This document shows, one piece after another, positions 1 through 9,939 of a stretch of DNA of 26,989 bases. The DNA is taken from positions 1 to 26,989 of the forward strand of contig JAHLTZ010000107.1 in NCBI GenBank assembly GCA_025786725.1. The letters run 5' to 3'. The notes below the pieces were generated by a model. It saw nothing but the letters and a program-made list of their open reading frames with translations, was not told the DNA's origin and did not search any database. Each line of letters opens with the position of its first letter. Position 1 is the first letter of the stretch. Made by a program: the position numbers and the translations under genes. The DNA is from Syncephalis fuscata (taxonomy: Eukaryota; Zoopagomycota; Zoopagomycetes; Zoopagales; Piptocephalidaceae).

Positions 1-710
1 TACACCTTCACTTTTAAATACAATTAAACATCTATTCATCACTATAACATGTATAATATTATATCCAACATTAATTAATTCATGTGTAATTATTAATACA
101 ATAATGTAATTAATAAGTTATCTTTATTATTGTAATTTATAATATTAATTATTCAAATGCCATTTATTTAGTTAGATTGGCTATAGGAAAAGTGACTGTT
201 TAACAAACGACATTTATAATAATTATATTAATAGTGATCTTACATCATAAATATGTCCAAAATACAATAGTAGAATATTAGAAAATAGAAGAGACCATTC
301 AGATGCAATACTCCATACTGTACATAGATGCAATAACAACGACTGCGAGATGACATGGAATCGCGATCATATGGCTTCTATTAATATTCGATCAATCTTT
401 CTACACATAGCCAGCAACAACAATGATCGGCCTTAAATGTTTCAAAGAAATCAAATAGTATGTTACACTCTTTATTTAAATCAATTTATTAATAATAATT
501 AATAAAAAGCAATATAATATGTTACGAATAGCAGTAGAACTTCAATTAAAACGAATTTTGCTATAGGATTCAAAGTAAAATGGAAAATTTTAAAAAAGCC
601 CATTTTTCAGTTTCGATTTTTAAAAAATGCGCCATAATAAATTACAAATTTAAATAATCATGAATAAAATATTAAAATATTAAAAATTTTTATCAAAAAA
701 ACACATCTAA
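1..710. other. AT-rich intergenic sequence, no gene seen
   Basis: This stretch is strongly AT-rich and has no open frame, RNA gene or repeat that I can support. Short homopolymer runs and TTAATTA-type words are the only texture. It looks like host intergenic DNA or very old transposon remains. Confidence 0.6.
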
Positions 711-737
711 TTGTTTACCAAATTATTTAAGAAAGCT

Positions 738-1085
738 ATGTTTATTAGTATCAAAGAACTGAAAATTGTTGCTGATGAGTTTAAACTTGTTAACAGTTGC
801 AATTTTAAGAGTAAAAATGGTGATTCAACAAGATTACAGCTTATTTGCCCTCATGAAGACCATTTTAGCAACAAATATCGTTTTTTTACTGCCAGAAAGC
901 AGAAAATTGGCTTATTAAAAATTGTTTAATGCAATATTAAACATTTTAATGGTTGTTTATATGATTCTGGTAATAATACTATTAAATCTATTATTAAATA
1001 TATTACAAGTGATGTCGCTATATTCTCAAATGTAAAACCAACAGATGTACAAGTAAAAGTATTAAGTACATATTTGATTATTTAA
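738..1085 (+). pseudogene. Decayed ORF with a zinc-finger-like Cys/His pattern
   Basis: An ATG at 738 opens a frame that hits TAA at 927-929 and then reads on in the same frame to a second TAA at 1083-1085, so this looks like one coding stretch broken by a nonsense change. The product is about 63 residues before the first stop and 51 after it. A Cys-Pro-His triplet lies before the stop and Cys-x3-His plus another Cys lie just after it. That layout recalls the N-terminal DNA-binding fingers (FLYWCH/WRKY-GCM1 style) of Mutator-like transposases in fungi, but the match is to pattern only. No transposase core follows. An 'ATTATAG' at about 1130 could be a splice acceptor. Composition is as AT-rich as the flanks. 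It could be a chance open frame; the continuation past the stop with a coherent Cys/His pattern is the main argument for a real relic. Confidence 0.3.
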
Positions 1086-1605
1086 TATACACAAACAATT
1101 GTAATAACTCAATAGATGTTATTTTTTATTATAGAATTTGATCAGCTTTTGATTCAATAAAAAGAATGGCAGTGTTGCAACAACAGTAATAAAATAATGC
1201 AAATTTGACCAAGCAATCAAAGAAAGAAAAGTAGTAGAAAAAATAGCTTATTTAAATGTTTTTGTTGAAAAACAAATATAATGACGCTGTTACTATTTCA
1301 CCAGTATAATTGTGGTGTAAGTTGCGTTATTTACCATATTTGGTAGAAAACTTAATTAGCAATAACTTCATCACGTGACTATTCCCATTTCCGGTAATAG
1401 TCAGGGTCCTAGTAAAAGATGGCCATTCTTTCGGTTAAGCCACGACGATCCCAACACTACAATCGTTTCTAACTCTTGGCAAGAAACACAACGTCTATAA
1501 ATACTTGCAATTCACGGCTCCATATTACTTATTACAGTAAAACTAGCCCCATATTGCCGGAAGAAGAAATTGAACAGACAAGTTGTTCAAGTTCTTCCTT
1601 CATAA
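1086..1605 (+). promoter_or_regulatory. Noncoding flank with promoter-like module (CArG-like box, E-box, TATA)
   Basis: No gene is visible. A near-palindrome containing CCATATTTGG (the CArG-box form bound by MADS/SRF-type factors) lies at 1332-1345, TCACGTGA (an E-box bound by bHLH factors) at 1371-1378, and TATAAATA at 1496-1503. The same CArG-then-E-box order with nearly the same spacing occurs in the opposite orientation on the other side of the transposon nest (23237 to 23193). Read on the minus strand, the last ~65 bases (1605 down to about 1540) may continue the C-like gag remnant E. Confidence 0.35.
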
Positions 1606-1776
1606 TGTAACAACCGTAAAATAGGATATAATGGAATAAAGATTATCTTTTATTAAACAGAAATTGTGTGTTATTTATAAGCTTTGCGGAGCTTTAATTT
1701 AAGGTGTTGTGGGAAAATAATTGCATAATATTTAAATTATACAATTATTTCCCGTAACGAATATAATATCGTTACA
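1606..1776 (-). repeat. 3' LTR of element A (171 bp)
   Basis: It starts TGTAAC and ends GTTACA on both strands, giving 6-bp terminal inverted ends. By eye it is identical base for base to 22301-22471, which suggests recent insertion or recent copying. Confidence 0.95.
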
Positions 1777-1790
1777 TCATCCCCCTTGGA
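1777..1790 (-). other. Polypurine tract of element A
   Basis: On the minus strand this reads as an AAGGGGGATGA purine run directly between the pol stop codon and the 3' LTR, where plus-strand DNA synthesis of an LTR retrotransposon is primed. Confidence 0.8.
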
Positions 1791-4436
1791 TTAACGCCGA
1801 CTCTGGTGTTGCTTTTCATACTCTTGTACTAGTATTGATGCGTTGTCTAAGTCACGTAACGATTGCCAGGTTGCATCATGTTCCGCATAGCCTTTCCATT
1901 TAACGAGATATTCTATTTTGTTGCGTTTGACCCGTTTAGCTAATATGCTTTCTACTTCGTATTCTTCGTTGCCATCTATTATTTCCGGTGGTGGCGGTGG
2001 CGGGTAACGATCTATAAACTCTGGCGGGTTTTCTTCGTACTTCTTTAGCAGACTAACATGGAACACATTGTGCATTTTCATGTTAGGTGCTAATTGTAGT
2101 TTGTACGCTACAGTCGATACCCGTTGAATGACCTTAAATGGTCCCGTAAATTGATGAGCCAATTTACGTTTTGGTCGTTCACGTTCCGCTTCTGGTGTCA
2201 AATTCTTTGTTGATAACAGCACCATATCGTCAACTTTAAATTCTACTTCTCTTCGTTTCTGATCTGCATATTGTTTTTGTCGTTCTTGTGCTTTCTTTAA
2301 CGCTTCGCGTGTTTCTAAATAAATGTCATTCATCTTTTGCAGGAATGCAGCAGTACTTTGCACGTTAGTTTTGTTGCCGAAGTTGTGTTGTCGTACTAAA
2401 TCGTCTGGCATGTAGGGGTGGCTACCTAAATCAGTATAGAATGGCGATTTACCAGTTGATGACTGCTTAGCATTATTGTACGCAAATTCAACTAATGCTA
2501 AATGTTGATCCCAGTCATTTTGCTGATAGTTAACGCATGTACGTAATAATTGTTCTAGCGTGCGGTTTACGCGTTCTGTTTGGCCATCTGTTTCGGGATG
2601 AAATGCTGTTGACATAAATATACGTACGTTAAGTATTTTATGTAGTTCTTGCCAAAATTTACTGGTAAACTTGGCGTCACGGTCGCATACAATAGAGCGG
2701 GGCATGCCATGAAGACGTACGATGTTCTGCATGAACAATTGTGCAACGTCAACAGCCGTAGCTGTCGTCTTCATCGGTACGAAGTGAGCGCGCTTAGTAA
2801 AGCGGTCGACTACAACAAAAATAGCATCATAACCACTACTAGTACGTGGCAATTGCACTATAAAATCCATTGCAATATCGCGCCAACGTCCTTCCGGAAT
2901 TTGAAGTGGTTGTAATAGTCCACCAGGTAACTGCTGGGAGTGTTTAGTGCGTTGGCACACTTCGCATGACCTAATATAACGCTTTGTCATGTTGGACAAT
3001 CCAGGCCAATAATATTTACGCTTAATTGCTGCAATAGTCTTTTCTTCGCCGAAGTGAGCAGCTGCATCGTGATGATCATTAAGTATATCCAAATATAGAT
3101 TATCGTAATTTGGTATGCATAATCGTGGTTCAATGTCTTTTAACTCGTACATTAATCCATGATCATCAAGCCGAAAATGTCGCGAAATTTTAACTGCCGC
3201 AGCATTGCCTGCAGCCCTTCCTCCCATAAGAACATTCTTTACACCTGTAAAGTGTTCATCATGATCGTAACCAGCTAAAACACGCTGTTGGAATAAAGAG
3301 AGATTTGTAGCATTTATAGCGTTATAACTAGGCGATGTACGTCGTGATAATGCATCGGCTACAACATTAGCACGGCCTGGCTTATATATGATATCAAAAT
3401 CATATTGATGCAACTGCTCAATCCAACGCGTTTGGCGTGATGACATTTCCTTTTGCTTAAACAGGCGCGTAAGCGGTGCATGGTCAGTATATATTACGAA
3501 ATGGCCATAACTAAGATATGGGCGCCATAACTTAGTAGCTTCTAGAATAGCTAACATTTCTTTATCGTATGTAGCATAATTCTTTTCGGCTGCCTGTAAT
3601 ATACGTGACATAAATGCAACAGGATGTTCATTATTATCGGTTATTTGTGATAATACTGCACCAATTGCATAATCAGATGCATCTGTAGTAACGATAAATG
3701 GTGCATTAACATTTGGTATAGCCAATACCGGTGCTGTAACTATCGCATTACGTAGTGTGTCAAATGCTGTATTTTGATTATCTCCCCATGTGAATGGCTC
3801 ATCATTCTTAGTCAATTGACTTAAATGCCGTGCAGTATCAGCATATCCACGAATAAACCGTCTATAATAGCCAGTTAATCCGAGGAAAGAGCGCAGTTCT
3901 TTCAGATTGTTTGGTATAGGCCAATTTGCAATAGCCATTACTTTATCGTGTAGTGGTCTTATACCTCGCCACTAACAATATGTCCCAAAAATTCCACCTC
4001 ATCTTTACCAAATTCACATTTGCTTAATTTGGCATATAATTTGTTTTCTCTTAGTAATTGTAACACTTGCCGTAAGTGCCACTCATGTTCGGTATGATTT
4101 TTACTAAATATTAAAATATCATCCAAAAATACCACTACACACTTGTCTAGTAATTTATGAAATACATTATGCATTAATCGCATAAATACTGACGGTGCAT
4201 TAGTCAATCCAAATCCCATCACCGTCCACTCATAATGCCCATAGCGCGTTCTAAACGCTGTTTTGTGAATATCATCCTCATTTACTCTTATTTGATGATA
4301 TCCACTTCTCAAATCTATTTTTGAGAATACTTTCGCCCCATGTAACTGATCGAATAATTCATCGATCAGTGGCAACGCATAACGATCACGAATTGTTTGT
4401 GCGTTTAACATTCTGTAATCCACACACATACGTAAA
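1791..4436 (-). pseudogene. pol: Element A pol, C-terminal part (RT, RNase H, integrase, chromodomain), frameshifted
   Basis: This is the 3' half of the A polyprotein. From 4436 down it encodes the RT core, with FxDD in the form FLDD, up to a frameshift near 3964, where one C of a CCC run is missing relative to 19512-20290. From 3938 to 1791 a 715-residue frame stays open. In that frame: RNase H acidic residues near 86, 152 and 195 (TTDAS, YTDH, VADALS); integrase HHCC zinc site near 290, 295, 325 and 328; catalytic D358, D419 and E455 with the usual 35-residue gap between the last two; a GPF-type region; and a C-terminal chromodomain ([16 protein letters not shown]). The frame is cut on its N-terminal side by the LTR of B, not by decay. 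All active-site residues seen are present, so the single missing base may be a sequencing error rather than true inactivation. Confidence 0.85.
3659..4436 (-). repeat. 780-bp direct duplication of element A, copy 1 (B-occupied site)
   Basis: This segment is repeated at 19512-20290 in the same orientation and is nearly identical. I see one substitution (near 3716) and three single-base indels. Copy 1 ends exactly where the LTR of B begins (TG at 4437-4438). Copy 2 runs on uninterrupted into A's upstream RT sequence, so the two copies are an occupied and an empty version of one insertion site. Confidence 0.85.
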
Positions 4437-4711
4437 TGAAACGTGTAAAACTTATTCTTTAAATAAAAACTAAACTTCCACAATATGTGGCCTGAGAGTG
4501 CGTAGAAAATGAATTGTCTTTATTAAAATGTATGTTATTACAGCTATTTTATAGCTGTAATTATTGTTAACAATTGGGACAAAATAATGAATAATGTTGC
4601 AATTTCCTTATAAGGAAATCGGTAAGGGATCAGCATAGATCGTCCGTTACCTTTGTGCTACATCGGTAAAAATACACTTTTACCGAAGTAGCAACAATAC
4701 TACATGTTACA
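4437..4711 (-). repeat. 3' LTR of element B (about 275 bp)
   Basis: On the minus strand it begins TGTAACATGTAG right after the purine tract and ends GTTTCA, where the A sequence resumes. The left end is placed by loss of identity with the second A copy together with a TG start; a later TG at 4486 is the alternative. Inside are three strong dyads: a TATAAAA box within a 19-bp palindrome (4540-4558), an 18-bp perfect palindrome around TTATAA (4603-4620), and a stem-loop at 4657-4692. AATAAAGACA follows the TATA box, as in C, and probably serves as poly(A) signal. Confidence 0.75.
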
Positions 4712-4726
4712 ATTCTTCCCCCCATA
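4712..4726 (-). other. Polypurine tract of element B
   Basis: On the minus strand this reads TATGGGGGGAAGAAT immediately before the 3' LTR start, the expected place and composition for plus-strand priming. Confidence 0.8.
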
Positions 4727-4778
4727 GAAATGAATGCCGTCTCGGCATTAGAACGCAACAAGAACATAGTAAGTTCAC

Positions 4779-7700
4779 TTAAGTAGCTTGTGAATTATTA
4801 AACGCGTCTAGTATCTCTGGTGCATTCGTAAGGTCGTCGCGTGATTGCCATGTAGCTTCACTTTGATCGTATCCTTTCCATTTAACCAAATACTCGGTAC
4901 GGCCTCGCCTTTTACGTTCTTTTAGTATGGTTTCAACTTCATACTCTTCTTGTCCGGCAATAACATCTGGAGGTGGTCGGGCAGGTTGTCGTTCGCCAAA
5001 TTCAGATGGATTTGGTTCATGTCGTTTAAGTTTAGATATATGAAATACAGGATGTATTCGCATATTATTTGGTAACTCCAACTTATACGCAACAGAAGAT
5101 ACCTTTTCCACGATAGGAAATGGTCCGAGAAAACGGGCATTAAACTTACGCGTAGGCCGTTGTTTATCTGCTTCTGTTGTAATGTTGGCAGTTGACAACA
5201 TGACTAAATCACCAACTTCATATTCTTCTTCTCGTCGTCTATTATCGGCATAACGGGCTTGTCGATCTTGAGCTATTTTCATTGCAGATTGGGCCTCTGT
5301 CAATATAATGTTCATTTTACCAAGGAATTGTGCGGTATTATCTACTAATGTAATGTCATTATAATCTTGTGTTACTATAAGATTATCTGCCATTCTTGGA
5401 TGTCGTCCTAAATCACAATAAAATGGTGTCATTTTAATTGACGATTGTTCTGCGTTATTATACGCAAACTCCGCTAGAGAGAGGCAGGTATCCCAATCAT
5501 CTTGATGATAATTTACGTAATGTCGCAGTATTTGTTCCAGTGTTCTATTAGTACGTTCTGTTTGACCATCGGTCTGTGGGTGATATGCAGTTGATGGTTT
5601 AAGTTTAACATCAAGTAATTTGAACAGAGAACGCCAAAAGGAACCAACAAAGCGAGTATCGCGGTCGCATACCACGCTCTTAGGGAAGCCGTGTAGACGA
5701 ACAATATTGTCCACAAATAGCTTGGCGACTTCTGGAGCAGATACAGCAGTTTTAGTAGCAATAAAATGTGCACGTTTCGTCAAGCGATCGACTACCACGA
5801 ATATGGCATCATGATGTTGCTTAGTCTTTGGCAATTGAACAATAAAGTCCATAGACAAATCTTGCCAACGTCCTTCAGGTACTGGTAATGGTTGTAGTAA
5901 ACCAGCCGGTTGTTGCTGAGAAGGTTTATTACGCTGGCATGCATCACATGAATTAACATATTTGTAAATGTCAGATCGTAATTCAGGCCACCAATATGAT
6001 CGCTGCACATTTGCAATAGTCTTTTCAATGCCGAAATGGCCAGCAGACGGTGCGTCGTGCCTTTCGCGCAGTATGTCAGCTCGCAACTGATAATCTTTGG
6101 GTATACAAATACGTGGTTCACGATTACGCATTTCGTATATTAGACCATCATCAGAACCAAGTCGAAATTGGCGCGACCATTTGCGCAATTCTTTCGAATG
6201 CGCTGTCTCTATCCCCCCCTCTAGAAATGTTTTCACACCTGTGAAAAACGCGTCTTGATTATATCCTGCCCGGATACGTTGTAATAAATCATCATTTGGG
6301 GCAATAGTAGTGATGTTATTAATAGAGACGGGTGGTGTATCGGTACGTCGTGATAAAGCATCTGCAACGACATTCATACGGCCAGGCTTGTAATGAATAG
6401 TAAAATTGAAACGACTAATCCATTCTAAATAACGTTCATGGCGAGCAGGTATTTTGACTTGTTCACGTATGTATTTAAGCGGCATATGATCTGTATAAAT
6501 GTCGAAATGTTTGCCAGTAAGGTATGTTTCCCACACACGCGTAGCTTCCATAATTGCAAACATTTCTTTATCGTAAGTTGGCCAATTACGCTGTGTGCTT
6601 GTAAGAGTGCGTGAGTGGTAAGCAACTGGACGTTTACCACTTTCATCTTCTTGTTCTAGTACAGCACCGATGGCGAAATCGGATGCATCAGTAGTTACCA
6701 TAAATGGTAATTTGGGGTCGGCTGTACGTAAAATTGGAGCGTTACACAAACGTTTCTTTAATTCCTCGAATGCTAATGTAGGCGCACCCGACATATTGAA
6801 AGGTACGTCATCACGTGTAAGCTCACTAAGTGGTTCTGCAATCTTAGAATAATTAGAAACAAAACGCCGATAGTAGCCAGTTGTTCCAAGAAAACTACGA
6901 ATACCAGACACGTCTTTTGGTATTGGCCATGATGTAATAGCTTTTACTTTGTCAGCACATGTATGTATTCCTTCTGCACTGACCATGTGGCCTAAAAACT
7001 CAACATTTGACACACCAAATTCACATTTACTTGCTTTAGCATAAAGTTGATGTTTACGTAAAAGTTCTAAAACTTGTTTAATATGTTCATTGTGTTCATC
7101 AGATGTTTTACTATAAATAAGAATATCATCTAAAAATACAACAACACATTTATCAAGCAAAGGACGTAATACATCATGCATAAGTCGCATAAATGTAGCA
7201 GGGGCATTGGTCAAGCCAAATGGGAGAACTCGAAACTCATAATGGCCGTATCGTGTGTGAAAAGCCGTTTTTGGGACATCTTCATCTCGAACGCGTATTT
7301 GATGATAGCCAGAACGCAAATCAATTTTAGTAAATATCTTTGCACCTTCTAATTGATCAAATAACTCATCAATAAATGGTAATGAGTACTTGTTCTTGAT
7401 GGTTATGTTATTCAACATACGGTAGTCGACACACATACGCATAGTACCTTCCTTCTTTTTAACAAAAAGTACTGGTGCGCCGTATGGTGATACGCTTGGT
7501 TGAATAAAACCTTTGGCTACTAATTCATCTAGTTGTTGCTTTAATTCGGCCATTTCATTGCGTGATAATCGATATGGTGGACGTGAAGGTGGGGCATGAC
7601 CAGGTTCTAAGTCGATTGCAAAATCGACGGCACGTGGAGGCGGTAATCCGGACGGTAATTCATCTGGAAATACATCTTTAAATTGATTTAACGTGGATGC

Positions 7701-8264
7701 ATATTTACCAGAGAAAGCAAGCTTGCCAGGCTCGAGAATGGATACTGTGGTAGTACCACCAGCAGTGGATAAGAATGCGAGGAATGTTTCATTATTGTCT
7801 GGTTCATCTAAGGTTTGTTCTAGTTGTTCCAATGACATTAATGAGGGGGTAATAATATGAGTGTTAAATGGAATATTACGTGTAGAAGAGGACATATTAT
7901 TAAATAGAATTGGAGTTGATGTAATTGGATCATTCTGCAATGTCTGTATAGTTCTAGATGTCCAATCAATTTGTGGATTGAACATCATAAACCAAGGCAT
8001 TCCAAGTATTGCCTGATATTTTCCCAATGGCATAATTTCAAAGTCTAAATAGTTGGACCATGATTTTATTGAAATTGGTACTGAACGAGCAAACAAGGAT
8101 GCGCGACAAATAGAACCGTTACCTAGTTTAATTTCCTGGCCACCATTTGCATACTTTTCAGTATTAATGTTTGAGGACATTACAAATGCTGCGTCAAGGA
8201 AATTATCGGTGGCACCACAATCGATTAAAATTAAGGCAGGGTGGCCATTAATTTGAGCATTAAG
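4779..8264 (-). CDS. pol: Element B pol polyprotein, 5'-truncated (protease to chromodomain)
   Basis: One frame of 1,161 codons is open from the C junction at 8264 to the stop at 4779. Its first 28 codons carry the aspartic protease motif LIDCGA (Cys where many families have Ser or Thr; the DCGA form is known in some gypsy families). Numbering from the first ATG at 8180: RT with the FLDD catalytic box at 349-352; RNase H acidic residues near 498, 564 and 607; integrase zinc site H708, H715, C745, C748; DDE residues D778, D839 and E875 (35 residues between the last two); GPF region; chromodomain near 1065-1125 ([16 protein letters not shown]). The polyprotein makes the enzymes that copy and insert the element; the chromodomain is thought to steer integration to marked chromatin. 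The frame has no internal stop or shift, so B was young when C interrupted it. Its gag and the start of pol are missing here. Confidence 0.9.
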   Translation of the reverse strand, partial: LNAQINGHPALILIDCGATDNFLDAAFVMSSNINTEKYANGGQEIKLGNGSICRASLFARSVPISIKSWSNYLDFEIMPLGKYQAILGMPWFMMFNPQIDWTSRTIQTLQNDPITSTPILFNNMSSSTRNIPFNTHIITPSLMSLEQLEQTLDEPDNNETFLAFLSTAGGTTTVSILEPGKLAFSGKYASTLNQFKDVFPDELPSGLPPPRAVDFAIDLEPGHAPPSRPPYRLSRNEMAELKQQLDELVAKGFIQPSVSPYGAPVLFVKKKEGTMRMCVDYRMLNNITIKNKYSLPFIDELFDQLEGAKIFTKIDLRSGYHQIRVRDEDVPKTAFHTRYGHYEFRVLPFGLTNAPATFMRLMHDVLRPLLDKCVVVFLDDILIYSKTSDEHNEHIKQVLELLRKHQLYAKASKCEFGVSNVEFLGHMVSAEGIHTCADKVKAITSWPIPKDVSGIRSFLGTTGYYRRFVSNYSKIAEPLSELTRDDVPFNMSGAPTLAFEELKKRLCNAPILRTADPKLPFMVTTDASDFAIGAVLEQEDESGKRPVAYHSRTLTSTQRNWPTYDKEMFAIMEATRVWETYLTGKHFDIYTDHMPLKYIREQVKIPARHERYLEWISRFNFTIHYKPGRMNVVADALSRRTDTPPVSINNITTIAPNDDLLQRIRAGYNQDAFFTGVKTFLEGGIETAHSKELRKWSRQFRLGSDDGLIYEMRNREPRICIPKDYQLRADILRERHDAPSAGHFGIEKTIANVQRSYWWPELRSDIYKYVNSCDACQRNKPSQQQPAGLLQPLPVPEGRWQDLSMDFIVQLPKTKQHHDAIFVVVDRLTKRAHFIATKTAVSAPEVAKLFVDNIVRLHGFPKSVVCDRDTRFVGSFWRSLFKLLDVKLKPSTAYHPQTDGQTERTNRTLEQILRHYVNYHQDDWDTCLSLAEFAYNNAEQSSIKMTPFYCDLGRHPRMADNLIVTQDYNDITLVDNTAQFLGKMNIILTEAQSAMKIAQDRQARYADNRRREEEYEVGDLVMLSTANITTEADKQRPTRKFNARFLGPFPIVEKVSSVAYKLELPNNMRIHPVFHISKLKRHEPNPSEFGERQPARPPPDVIAGQEEYEVETILKERKRRGRTEYLVKWKGYDQSEATWQSRDDLTNAPEILDAFNNSQAT

Positions 8265-8358
8265 TGTAACCGTAGATACAGCGAACTGTTGCGGTTACTA
8301 CGAGTCACAATACAATAATGTATATAAAATAAAAATGAATATTGAAAGTGAACTAATG
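8265..8358 (-). repeat. R-U5 end of the C2 3' LTR, including target duplication
   Basis: These 94 bp are the inverse of the last 94 bp of the C LTR (compare 8604-8697) and begin at the exact LTR terminus TGTAACC next to B. The last five bases, TAATG (8354-8358), are the left target duplication of C1. Confidence 0.85.
8354..8358. repeat. Target-site duplication of C1, left copy (right copy at 13923-13927)
   Basis: TAATG directly precedes the 5' LTR of C1, and the same five bases directly follow its 3' LTR. Five bases is a usual stagger for Ty3/gypsy-type integration. Confidence 0.9.
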
Positions 8359-8409
8359 TGTAACAAAAAATTCTCCCTCTCATTTATTATTACCATTTTT
8401 AGACATTAT

Positions 8410-8433
8410 GATCGGTGTTTAAACACACCGATC
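8410..8433. promoter_or_regulatory. Imperfect palindrome in C LTR U3
   Basis: GATCGGTGT and ACACCGATC face each other around TTTAAAC. The dyad is repeated in every C LTR (for example about 14098-14121 in C2). It is a plausible binding site for a dimeric factor; no factor can be named. Confidence 0.5.
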
Positions 8434-8567
8434 ATCACACATGGTCCACGATGAAGTTAACACTCCGCCACCGCGTATTGTTTTATCTTTATCTTTTATT
8501 TTCTTTTATTTTTATTTTATTTTCTTTTATTGTTCTACTTAGATATTCCATATATCCAATAGAACAA

Positions 8568-8601
8568 TATAAATACGCGTATGATTATGACCACAAATAA
8601 A
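8568..8601 (+). promoter_or_regulatory. TATA box and AATAAA signal of the C LTR
   Basis: TATAAATA (8568-8575) is followed 20 bases later by AATAAA (8596-8601). The LTR arrangement lets the same signals act as promoter in the 5' copy and poly(A) signal in the 3' copy. Confidence 0.6.
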
Positions 8602-8699
8602 GACATTAGTTCACTTTCAATATTCATTTTTATTTTATATACATTATTGTATTGTGACTCGTAGTAACCGCAACAGTTCGCTGTATCTACGGTTACATA

Positions 8700-8717
8700 T
8701 GGTAGCAACGGGTAGTT
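8700..8717 (+). other. Primer-binding site of C1
   Basis: TGGTAGCAACGGGTAGTT lies two bases after the 5' LTR. It is complementary to a tRNA 3' end reading ...GCTACCA, where U72 before ACCA is typical of initiator Met tRNA. The same 18 bases serve element A. Confidence 0.85.
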
Positions 8718-8754
8718 TAAACCTATCCACCTCGTTGCCTTGACTTACAGTGAT

Positions 8755-9939
8755 ATGAACCAACGACGTGGTGCGAAATACTTCGACCACGAACAAGCCC
8801 GTCAATCTTTCGCCGACGAACTCATCCAAGATCCACCAGTAACCTTTCGATACCCAGATAACCAGTACGAACCACCGATCACAAGCCACACGAACGAATA
8901 CACCGATACCCAGTACGAACCACCGATCACAAGCCACACGAACGAATACACTACTGATACTCAAGAAGAAATAACACCCATTATGAACCCAGAATTGCCT
9001 AACACAAGTTTCGTTACCAACGCTGACTTTATTTCAAGTTTGGTAACGCAAATTGTGTCCCAAAATAATGCTGCTACTGCCGATGCTGTTGTTACTGCCG
9101 CTGCCAATACTGCCGCTGCTATTGCCGCTATTCCATCTACTTCTGTCACTGCCCCTCCTACTGCTCGTCCATCTGCCCCGCCACGATACAACGGCAATGA
9201 TAAGGATATTTCAGTAGAGACTTGGTTGTACCGTGCACGGCAATATGTCAGGTATATCCCTGATGAAATTGAACGCATCGAAGTAGCCGCCACTTATTTA
9301 GATGGCACTGCCTCTAGTTGGTGGCAGAGTAATACTATTCACTCTGACGGTGACTATAGTCATCCATATACCACTTGGAGTGCGTTTGCTCACGCACTAC
9401 GCCAACACATCTGTCCCGGTACTTCGGTAGAAGAAGACGCTTTTAGTCGTCTTCACATGTTACGACAAGCCAACAAAAGTGTCAATGATTATACGTTAGA
9501 ATTTAACAATTTAAGGCACACTTTTCCTATGCCTGATTCCGAAATGTGGCAGTTAGCTTTACGTATTATGTTTATTAATGGACTGAATCACGAAGTTAAA
9601 TACGAAGTACAAAAAGCTACACCGTCTACATTACAATCAGCCATAGAAGTGGCTACTCATTTTGATTCGTTACGCAAGTACATTGGCAAATCATCAACTA
9701 ACAACGTTCGCCATAACACACCTCGTCCAACACAACAACAACAGTTTCGCCCTCCGATTAACACACAACCAAGAAATGGCCCTATACCAATGGAACTAGA
9801 CACCATTAATCGGTTACCTCCACTCACTGATGCTGAACGCGAAACGTTACGACAAAACGGCGGCTGTTTCCGCTGTCGCCAATATGGCCACATCATGCGT
9901 TTTTGTCCTTTGAATACGGGAAAAGTCCAGCACCAGTAG
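8755..9939 (+). CDS. gag: C1 gag: capsid/nucleocapsid protein (394 aa)
   Basis: Gag forms the virus-like particle in which the element is reverse-transcribed. The start is set at the ATG at 8755, which is also the start conserved in the related fragment at 22640. The N-terminal quarter is polar and contains a doubled 16-residue unit around [13 protein letters not shown]. An Ala/Thr-rich stretch (about 110-140) follows, then a Ty3-type capsid region ([17 protein letters not shown]) and a C-terminal CCHC zinc knuckle [14 protein letters not shown] just before the end. The stop TAG at 9937 lies inside the frameshift hairpin, and pol overlaps in the -1 frame. No break is seen; C2 encodes the same protein. 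Confidence 0.9.
   Translation: MNQRRGAKYFDHEQARQSFADELIQDPPVTFRYPDNQYEPPITSHTNEYTDTQYEPPITSHTNEYTTDTQEEITPIMNPELPNTSFVTNADFISSLVTQIVSQNNAATADAVVTAAANTAAAIAAIPSTSVTAPPTARPSAPPRYNGNDKDISVETWLYRARQYVRYIPDEIERIEVAATYLDGTASSWWQSNTIHSDGDYSHPYTTWSAFAHALRQHICPGTSVEEDAFSRLHMLRQANKSVNDYTLEFNNLRHTFPMPDSEMWQLALRIMFINGLNHEVKYEVQKATPSTLQSAIEVATHFDSLRKYIGKSSTNNVRHNTPRPTQQQQFRPPINTQPRNGPIPMELDTINRLPPLTDAERETLRQNGGCFRCRQYGHIMRFCPLNTGKVQHQ
8863..8958 (+). repeat. 48-bp tandem duplication inside C gag
   Basis: Two 48-bp copies, 8863-8910 and 8911-8958, diverge only at the 3' end of the second, doubling a 16-residue polar unit in frame. The same doubling is in C2, so it predates both insertions. The older E fragment shows only one unit. 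Confidence 0.85.

Larger units (their letters stand above)
4437..8264 (-). mobile_element. Element B: partial Ty3/gypsy chromodomain retrotransposon nested in A
   Basis: B comprises a 3' LTR (4437-4711), a purine tract, and pol from within the protease to the chromodomain. It lies in the same orientation as A and enters A's RT after GTAAA (4432-4436), the likely left target duplication. Its gag, 5' LTR and right-hand duplication are not in the window: sequence of C2 begins at 8265, inside the protease codons. Protein similarity to A is clear but distant, so B is a separate family. Confidence 0.85.
8359..8697 (+). repeat. 5' LTR of C1 (339 bp)
   Basis: It begins TGTAACAAAA and ends GGTTACA. 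The U3 part holds a 24-bp imperfect palindrome with a GTTTAAAC core (8410-8433), a long pyrimidine-rich TTTTATTTTC tract (about 8487-8531), TATAAATA at 8568-8575 and AATAAA at 8596-8601. Transcription would start about 30 bp after the TATA box, so the last ~95 bp are R-U5. Confidence 0.93.

Noticed and set aside
8265-8697. A 433-bp DNA transposon or MITE with 94-bp terminal inverted repeats around a short core
   Set aside because: The left 'repeat' is the R-U5 end of the C2 3' LTR and the right one the R-U5 end of the C1 5' LTR. The TAATG duplication and LTR length arithmetic explain both.
9903-9905. TTG as an independent start for C pol
   Set aside because: A eukaryotic element with a phased slippery heptamer, stem and -1 overlap needs no separate start.
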